Of a DNA stretch of 10,870 nucleotides, positions 6,511 to 10,870 are shown piece by piece. Where the stretch lies: the NCBI GenBank assembly GCA_017467745.1, contig JAFUKV010000082.1, positions 1 to 10,870 on the forward strand. The letters are read 5' to 3'. A program made the translations under genes and the position numbers. The notes below the pieces were generated by a model. The model was not told the DNA's origin and did not search any database. It saw nothing but the letters and a program-made list of their open reading frames with translations. How positions within the stretch are numbered: the stretch's first letter is position 1; every line of letters starts with the position of its first letter. This DNA is from Bacteroidaceae bacterium (GTDB lineage: Bacteria > Bacteroidota > Bacteroidia > Bacteroidales > CHK158-818).

Positions 6511-6541
6511 CAAAAATATGTAGTTTTTTTTGTTTACCAAA
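6511..6541 (-). promoter_or_regulatory. Promoter of the ABC ATPase-permease-GntR operon
   Basis: Minus-strand TATTTTTG (6511-6518) is a perfect -7 box and TTTG (6538-6541) lies 19 bases upstream. The predicted start near 6504 leaves a leader of about 25 bases. Confidence 0.75.
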
Positions 6542-6669
6542 TGTTTTCTCGTTTTTTTTATGAATATGAATGGGATGAAAATTTTGATGTTTGGGATGTG
6601 GTTGTATTTTGTATATCAGTTGTATTTTGTATATCAATAGTATATAGAATTATGAAAAAATATTGTTGA
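6541..6669 (+). CDS. Possible small single-pass membrane protein (42 residues)
   Basis: An open frame from ATG 6541 to TGA 6669 encodes 42 residues. The N-terminal part is polar and acidic (MFSRFFYEYEWDENFDVWD). Then comes a hydrophobic stretch, about residues 20-35, in which VVFCIS occurs twice in a row, and the end is basic (YRIMKKYC). That layout is what a one-helix membrane peptide would show. It lies in the gap between the divergent ABC operon and transketolase genes, and its ATG overlaps the -33 box of the opposite promoter. I see no good promoter or ribosome binding site, and in AT-rich DNA an open frame this short can arise by chance. Unrecognised; low confidence. Confidence 0.22.
   Translation: MFSRFFYEYEWDENFDVWDVVVFCISVVFCISIVYRIMKKYC
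6601..6636 (+). repeat. Exact 18-bp tandem duplication
   Basis: GTTGTATTTTGTATATCA occurs twice head to tail (6601-6618 and 6619-6636) without a mismatch. It lies in the intergenic region between the ABC operon and transketolase. Being a multiple of three, it keeps the small frame open and duplicates VVFCIS. It could be a recent slippage product or a pair of binding sites. Confidence 0.9.
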
Positions 6670-6743
6670 CAAGAAAAAATATAAAATGGAGATGAAAGAA
6701 TTATTTTTTTTGATGATATGACGGTGTTACGAGTTGAAATTTC

Positions 6744-6751
6744 TACCTTTG
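6744..6751 (+). promoter_or_regulatory. -7 box of the transketolase promoter
   Basis: TACCTTTG followed by C is a perfect Bacteroidota -7 box, 16 bases before the ATG. No TTTG is found at the usual 18-20 base distance upstream. The leader would be only about 10 bases. Confidence 0.65.
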
Positions 6752-6767
6752 CAAAAAATTTACCTTA

Positions 6768-8804
6768 ATGAACGATATAACGTCTTTAAACAAAGCCGCC
6801 GACAATATTAGAATTTTGTCGGCATCTATGGTCGAAAAAGCAAAATCCGGACATCCGGGCGGCGCTATGGGCGGCGCGGATTTTATAAATACGTTGTTTG
6901 CGGAATATTTGGTGTATGATCCGCAAGATCCGCTGTGGATAAACCGAGACCGCTTTTTTCTAGATCCGGGACATATGTCGCCGATGCTTTATTCCGTATT
7001 GGCTTTGGCTGGAAGATTTACATTAGATGAGTTAAAAAATTTCCGTCAATGGGGTAGTGTAACGCCCGGTCATCCCGAAGTAAACCAAGCACGAGGTATT
7101 GAAAATACATCCGGTCCGTTGGGGCAGGGACATGCAATGGGTGCGGGAGCGGCCATTGCCGAACGTTTTTTGTGCGCCCGTTTCGGAGAATGGATGAGCC
7201 ATAAAACTTATGCGTTTATTTCCGATGGAGGTATTCAGGAAGAGATTTCGCAAGGTGTAGGCCGTATAGCCGGTTATTTGGGGTTGAGTAACTTTATTAT
7301 GTTCTTCGATAGCAACGATGTACAGTTGTCTACCGATACGGATGCCGTAACGTTTGAGGATACCGCTAAAAAGTATGAGGCGTGGGGCTGGAACGTGATG
7401 ACTATAAACGGAAATGATATTGCTGAAATTAGAAAAGCGTTGGATGCGGCTATTGCCGAAAAAGAACGTCCGACGTTGATAATCGGTAAAACCGTTATGG
7501 GTAAAGGTTGTCTTACTGCTGACAATCAATCGTTCGAGGGTATGTGCTCTACACACGGACAACCGCTGAGCGCTGCCGGTGTTTCGATAGAAAATACCAT
7601 TAAAAATTTAGGTGGAAATCCCGATAATCCTTTTGTGATTTTCGATGAGGCTAAAAAAATATATGCCGATCGTGCCGAAGAGTTGAAAAAAATCGTTGCG
7701 GAAAAACGTGCGGAACAAGCTCGTTGGGAAAAGGAAAATCCTGAACTGGCCGTATTGTTGAAAAAATATTTTGCGGGCGAGGCCCCCGAAATAGATTATG
7801 CTTCTATTTCCGTTAAACCCGATCAGGCTACCCGTACGGCATCTTCTGCCGTGTTGAGCGTTTTTGCCAAAGAGGTAGGCAATATGATTGTTTCTTCTGC
7901 CGACCTTGCCAATTCCGATAAAACGGACGGTTTCTTGAAAGGGGGAAGCCGAGCATTTAAAAAGAATGATTTCGGAGGAGGATTTCTTCATGCAGGCGTA
8001 GCCGAATTGACAATGGCCGCTATGATAAACGGGATGGTTCTACATGGCGGGATAATAGCTGCTTGCGGAACGTTTTTCGTGTTTTCCGATTATATAAAAC
8101 CTGCTGCCCGTATGGCTGCATTGATGCGACTGCCTATAAAATATGTATGGACGCACGATGCTTTCCGAGTGGGAGAAGACGGACCTACGCATCAACCTAT
8201 CGAACAAGAAGCGCAAATCCGTTTGCTCGAACAGGTAAAGAATCATGCGGGAAAGAACAGCATGTTGGTACTTCGTCCGGCAGATAGCGCAGAGACAATT
8301 GTTGCGTGGAAAATGGCGATGGAGAATATTGATACGCCTACTGCGTTGATTCTGTCGCGACAAAATGTCAAAGATTTGCCTGCCGTGTCGGGTAATCGTT
8401 ATCAGGAAGCGTTACAGGCGGAAAAAGGTGCGTACATTTTAATGAAAGATGAAAATCCGGATGTGATATTGGTAGCTAACGGTTCGGAAGTTTCTACGTT
8501 AGTTACGGCTGCTCCGTTGTTGAAAGAGTTAGGTATACAAGTGCAAATAGTATCGGTTCCGTCGGAGGGATTATTCTTTAACCAACCGGATAGCTACCGA
8601 GAAACGGTAATCCCGTCTGATAAACCGGTATTCGGACTGACGGCCGGATTGCCTTCGGCATTATATCGTTTGGTAGGCCGAAACGGAGTAGTGTTCGGTT
8701 TGGATCATTTCGGATATTCCGCTCCTTATCAGGTGCTTGATGAGAAATTCGGATTTACGGCCGAGAATGTTTGCGCCCAAGTGAAAGATCTATTGAGAAA
8801 ATAG
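6768..8804 (+). CDS. tkt: Transketolase
   Basis: Thiamine-diphosphate enzyme of the non-oxidative pentose phosphate pathway, moving two-carbon units between sugar phosphates (xylulose-5-P, ribose-5-P, erythrose-4-P). It is a full-length single chain of 678 residues. The N-terminal cofactor domain has SGHPGG (His29), DPGHMSP (His69), GPLGQG (116-121) and the cofactor motif SDGG (152-155) to DSND (181-184), where most families show GDG; the Ser form is, as I recall, normal in Bacteroidales. GKG (245-247) and STHG (His263) follow. The middle pyrimidine-binding domain has SADLANSDKT (377-386), GVAE with the catalytic Glu413, WTHDAFRVGEDGPTHQP (461-477) and RPADSAE. The C-terminal domain ends GLDHFGYSAP and FGFTAENV. 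It acts in the cytoplasm, is transcribed alone from its own promoter and is followed by a strong terminator (8851-8880). Confidence 0.97.
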   Translation: MNDITSLNKAADNIRILSASMVEKAKSGHPGGAMGGADFINTLFAEYLVYDPQDPLWINRDRFFLDPGHMSPMLYSVLALAGRFTLDELKNFRQWGSVTPGHPEVNQARGIENTSGPLGQGHAMGAGAAIAERFLCARFGEWMSHKTYAFISDGGIQEEISQGVGRIAGYLGLSNFIMFFDSNDVQLSTDTDAVTFEDTAKKYEAWGWNVMTINGNDIAEIRKALDAAIAEKERPTLIIGKTVMGKGCLTADNQSFEGMCSTHGQPLSAAGVSIENTIKNLGGNPDNPFVIFDEAKKIYADRAEELKKIVAEKRAEQARWEKENPELAVLLKKYFAGEAPEIDYASISVKPDQATRTASSAVLSVFAKEVGNMIVSSADLANSDKTDGFLKGGSRAFKKNDFGGGFLHAGVAELTMAAMINGMVLHGGIIAACGTFFVFSDYIKPAARMAALMRLPIKYVWTHDAFRVGEDGPTHQPIEQEAQIRLLEQVKNHAGKNSMLVLRPADSAETIVAWKMAMENIDTPTALILSRQNVKDLPAVSGNRYQEALQAEKGAYILMKDENPDVILVANGSEVSTLVTAAPLLKELGIQVQIVSVPSEGLFFNQPDSYRETVIPSDKPVFGLTAGLPSALYRLVGRNGVVFGLDHFGYSAPYQVLDEKFGFTAENVCAQVKDLLRK

Positions 8805-8850
8805 TATTTACTTATAATAAAAGTATAGTTTTAGAAAATATATCAATATG

Positions 8851-8880
8851 GAAGGAAGTGAATAGCTTCCTTCTTTTTTT
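8851..8880 (+). terminator. Rho-independent terminator of transketolase
   Basis: Perfect 8-base stem GAAGGAAG / CTTCCTTC (8851-8858, 8866-8873), 7-base loop, then seven T. It lies 46 bases past the tkt stop. Confidence 0.9.
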
Positions 8881-8964
8881 GTATTAGTCCGATGGATATA
8901 AAGAGAATTAATAAAAGAAAGGAGTAGTATCGGTTTCGACATTGCTTTTTGTTTTGAAAAGAGA

Positions 8965-8999
8965 AAAGGCTATCTCAACTTTATTTCGAGATAACCTTT
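8965..8999 (-). terminator. Terminator of the short carboxypeptidase-regulatory-like gene
   Basis: Stem AAAGG-TATCTC / GAGATA-CCTTT with one mismatched pair (8970/8994) and an 11-base loop. On the minus strand it is followed by TTTTCTCTTTTC. It lies 35 bases past the stop at 9035, which supports that stop as the true end of the transcript. Confidence 0.7.
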
Positions 9000-9034
9000 G
9001 AAGTATATATATCAACAATGGAAAAGTGTAGTTA

Positions 9035-9433
9035 TTATTGGGCATTGGTTGTTTTGGCATAGATGACAATCTCGTCCAATATGGTTTCTTTTAAATTCAA
9101 CCCGATATTTCCCAGAGAAATTTGTTTTGTCGAGTATACGGTAACCGGTTTGTATATAGGTTCGAATCCGATATATGAAATACGTACCATGTATTGTCCT
9201 ACCGGTACATTGGAAAAGGTAAATTTCCCGTTTTGGTCGCTTAATACGATTTTTTGGACAGTGTTATTGTCTTGTGCATCTAAAAGTTGTACGGTGGCTT
9301 CGGCAAGAATGGTATTTTCAGCAGTTATTACAGTTCCGTCGATAACGGTTTTTTCTTGTAGACTTTGGGCAGGTAAATTTATACTTAAACATGGAAGCAT
9401 AAACAAAGTGGCGAGGATAATTGACTTAATCAT
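9035..9433 (-). CDS. Short exported protein with a CarboxypepD_reg-like domain
   Basis: Of the possible starts, the ATG at 9431-9433 (MIKSIILATLFMLPCLSINL) is chosen because it opens straight into a signal peptide; the upstream start at 9460 would add nine residues before the charged start of that signal. The product is 132 residues. The signal likely ends near PAQS. The Cys in MLPC follows a Pro and does not form a lipobox, so it is probably exported by signal peptidase I. The rest is one domain of the CarboxypepD_reg-like beta-sandwich type: VIDGTVITAENTILAEATVQL, then SDQNGKFTFSNVPVGQYMVRISYIGFEP, then ILDEIVIYA. That order is what stands before the plug or barrel of many Bacteroidota TonB-dependent receptors and related outer-membrane barrels. 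Here nothing follows: TAA comes right after TTNAQ and a terminator comes next. It may be a stand-alone periplasmic domain or the remnant of a longer receptor gene. No promoter was seen. Confidence 0.8.
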   Translation of the reverse strand: MIKSIILATLFMLPCLSINLPAQSLQEKTVIDGTVITAENTILAEATVQLLDAQDNNTVQKIVLSDQNGKFTFSNVPVGQYMVRISYIGFEPIYKPVTVYSTKQISLGNIGLNLKETILDEIVIYAKTTNAQ

Positions 9434-9608
9434 AATTGTATAATTTAAAAGATTCAACATTTCTTATTTGTTTTATTTACTTCTTTGACTTCTGTGAAAT
9501 GATTTGGTTTAACGATTTGGATTTAAATTAACATAAATAAGTGTTGTGGGGGTAATAGATTTTTATAACAATCTGTTAGCGAAGTACGTCTATATCAGCT
9601 TTTGTGTG

Positions 9609-9616
9609 TATATTTG
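9609..9616 (+). promoter_or_regulatory. -7 box of the ABC exporter gene
   Basis: TATATTTG followed by C fits TAnnTTTG exactly, 33 bases before the ATG. No TTTG is visible at the -33 position. The predicted start near 9623 leaves a leader of about 27 bases. Confidence 0.65.
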
Positions 9617-9649
9617 CACGTAAAATCCATAAACAAACGCTAACATTTT

Positions 9650-10870
9650 ATGAAGGAAATTATCAGAGTATTAAGTCGATTTGTACCTCCATATAAAAAA
9701 TTTCTTGTTTTAAGCATATTGTTTAATATGCTGTCTGCCGTATTTACGTTGGTATCGTTCAGCGCTATCGGTCCTATTCTGAAAATGTTATTTAAGGTGC
9801 AGGAAGATACGGTATTCGATTATATGGACATAAGTTTAGACGGGGTACATTCTGTTAAAGAGGCTATTTTGAATAATGTCAATTATTATTTGTCGTTACA
9901 AATTCAACAATCGGGTACGCAATATGTCCTTTTTATGGTGGGGTTGTATCTGATTGTGATGACATTCTTTAAAACGGCAAGTGCGTATTTGGGATCATAT
10001 TTTATGATACCTATCCGCACGGGAGTGGTACGGGATATTCGAAATTCATTGTTTAAGAAAATACTGTCTTTACCTATCGGTTTCTTTACGAGCGAGCGGA
10101 AGGGGGATGTTATGGCGCGTATGACAGGTGATGTGGCTGAGGTGGAAAATTCTATCATGGCATCGTTGGATATGCTGTTTAAGAATCCGATATTGATATG
10201 TTTTTATCTGGCGGCTATGCTTATTATCAGTTGGAAGTTGACGGTTTTTGTGCTAATTCTGTTGCCGTTGAGTGGTTATATTATGGGTACGGTAGGGAAA
10301 AAACTGAAAAGAACATCTGCCGTAGGGCAACAACAATGGGGAGAGTTGATGTCTCAAATAGAAGAGACACTCGGAGGGTTGCGTATTATCAAGGCTTTTT
10401 GCGCTGAGCATAAAATATTTGGCCGTTTTTTAAAATCGAACGAAGGTTTTAAACGTACCATTAACCGAATTAGCAGCCGTCAGGCATTAGCTCATCCGAT
10501 GAGTGAGTTTCTGGGTACTATTACAATCGTCATTGTTTTATGGTATGGCGGTTCGTTGATTTTGAGCGGCGATAGCAGTATCGATGCCTCGTTGTTTATT
10601 GTTTATCTTACTATTTTTTATAGTATTATCAATCCGGTAAAAGAGTTTTCAAAAGCGGGATACGCCGTTCAACGGGGATTGGCTTCGATAGATCGTATTG
10701 ATAAAATATTAACGGCTAAAAATCCAATTGTTAGCCCGAAACATCCGGAACAAATCGAGACGTTGTCCGATAAAATAGAATACAGGAACGTTTCATTTAA
10801 ATATAATACCGAATGGGTTATTAAGGATGTAAACTTGACTATCAAGAAAGGACAAACAATAGCGTTGGTA
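9650..10870 (+). CDS. ABC exporter, fused membrane and ATPase domains (MsbA type), 3' end cut off
   Basis: The frame is open from ATG 9650 to the window edge (407 codons), so the gene is partial. MKEIIRVLSRFVPPYKK precedes the first helix. About six membrane segments lie near residues 17-46, 92-115, 178-195, 196-216, 284-305 and 313-332, as in type IV ABC exporters. Typical coupling sequences are FFTSERKGDVMARMTGD (145-161) and EETLGGLRIIKAF (238-250). The nucleotide-binding domain begins near residue 376 with IEYRNVSFKYN, Tyr385 being the likely A-loop residue, and the window stops at GQTIALV, just before Walker A. In Bacteroidales such proteins are annotated as MsbA-like or multidrug exporters; a role in flipping lipid A or another lipid across the inner membrane is possible but unproven. 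Its N-terminal part is long between helices 1 and 2 (about residues 47-91). Confidence 0.92.
   Translation, partial: MKEIIRVLSRFVPPYKKFLVLSILFNMLSAVFTLVSFSAIGPILKMLFKVQEDTVFDYMDISLDGVHSVKEAILNNVNYYLSLQIQQSGTQYVLFMVGLYLIVMTFFKTASAYLGSYFMIPIRTGVVRDIRNSLFKKILSLPIGFFTSERKGDVMARMTGDVAEVENSIMASLDMLFKNPILICFYLAAMLIISWKLTVFVLILLPLSGYIMGTVGKKLKRTSAVGQQQWGELMSQIEETLGGLRIIKAFCAEHKIFGRFLKSNEGFKRTINRISSRQALAHPMSEFLGTITIVIVLWYGGSLILSGDSSIDASLFIVYLTIFYSIINPVKEFSKAGYAVQRGLASIDRIDKILTAKNPIVSPKHPEQIETLSDKIEYRNVSFKYNTEWVIKDVNLTIKKGQTIALV

Noticed and set aside
6666..6683. TTGACA followed by TATAAA, like a sigma-70 promoter
   Set aside because: Spacing is about 9 bases instead of 17, and this phylum uses TTTG / TAnnTTTG promoters; a perfect -7 box sits at 6744 instead.
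7032..7562. Long antisense open frame (176 codons) inside transketolase, and others at 7608-7991 and 8040-8363
   Set aside because: They lie opposite a full-length conserved gene, show no family motif and have no promoter; codon-bias shadows.
9501..9525. Imperfect direct repeat GATTTGGTTTAA / GATTTGGATTTA
   Set aside because: Short, imperfect, in AT-rich DNA and not placed at a recognisable promoter.
9566..9578. Small palindrome TAACA-ATC-TGTTA upstream of the ABC exporter
   Set aside because: Five-base arms are expected by chance in this AT-rich spacer, and it lies some 30 bases above the -7 box with no linked regulator.

Overview
The window looks like ordinary chromosome from a member of the Bacteroidales (Bacteroidota). 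Four things point there. Seven genes or operons are preceded by the Bacteroidota-type -7 promoter box TAnnTTTG, four of them with a clear -33 box 18-19 bases upstream. Most starts lack a good Shine-Dalgarno sequence. A NigD-like surface lipoprotein and a CarboxypepD_reg-like protein are typical of this group. The DNA is AT-rich and the ribosomal proteins match the Bacteroides type. No mobile element, CRISPR array, rRNA or tRNA was seen.

Layout: (1) 19-1013, minus strand: the rplM-rpsI ribosomal protein operon with its promoter and a structured leader. The rpsI reading frame carries an in-frame TAA at codon 57. (2) 1045-1892, minus: a NigD-like lipoprotein with its terminator. (3) 2048-3196, minus: lpxB (lipid A synthesis), divergent from yqgE at 3325-3924 (plus). 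(4) 3973-4389: a shared terminator, then zinc-free L31 (rpmE2, minus) with promoter and a leader hairpin. (5) 4504-6541, minus: a three-gene operon of ABC ATPase, six-helix permease and YtrA-like GntR regulator, with a palindrome over the predicted transcription start that is a good operator candidate. (6) 6541-6669, plus: a possible 42-codon membrane peptide containing an exact 18-bp in-frame tandem duplication. (7) 6744-8880, plus: transketolase with promoter and terminator. (8) 8965-9433, minus: a short exported protein made only of a carboxypeptidase-regulatory-like domain. (9) 9609-10870, plus: an ABC exporter of the MsbA type, cut by the window edge just before its Walker A motif.

Most genes are housekeeping: translation (L13, S9, L31), envelope lipid A (LpxB), pentose phosphate metabolism (transketolase) and transport. 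The ABC-GntR operon looks like a self-contained, autoregulated export or stress-response unit. I found no clear new multi-gene system. The items most worth checking are the broken rpsI, the operator palindrome and the small duplicated-repeat ORF.
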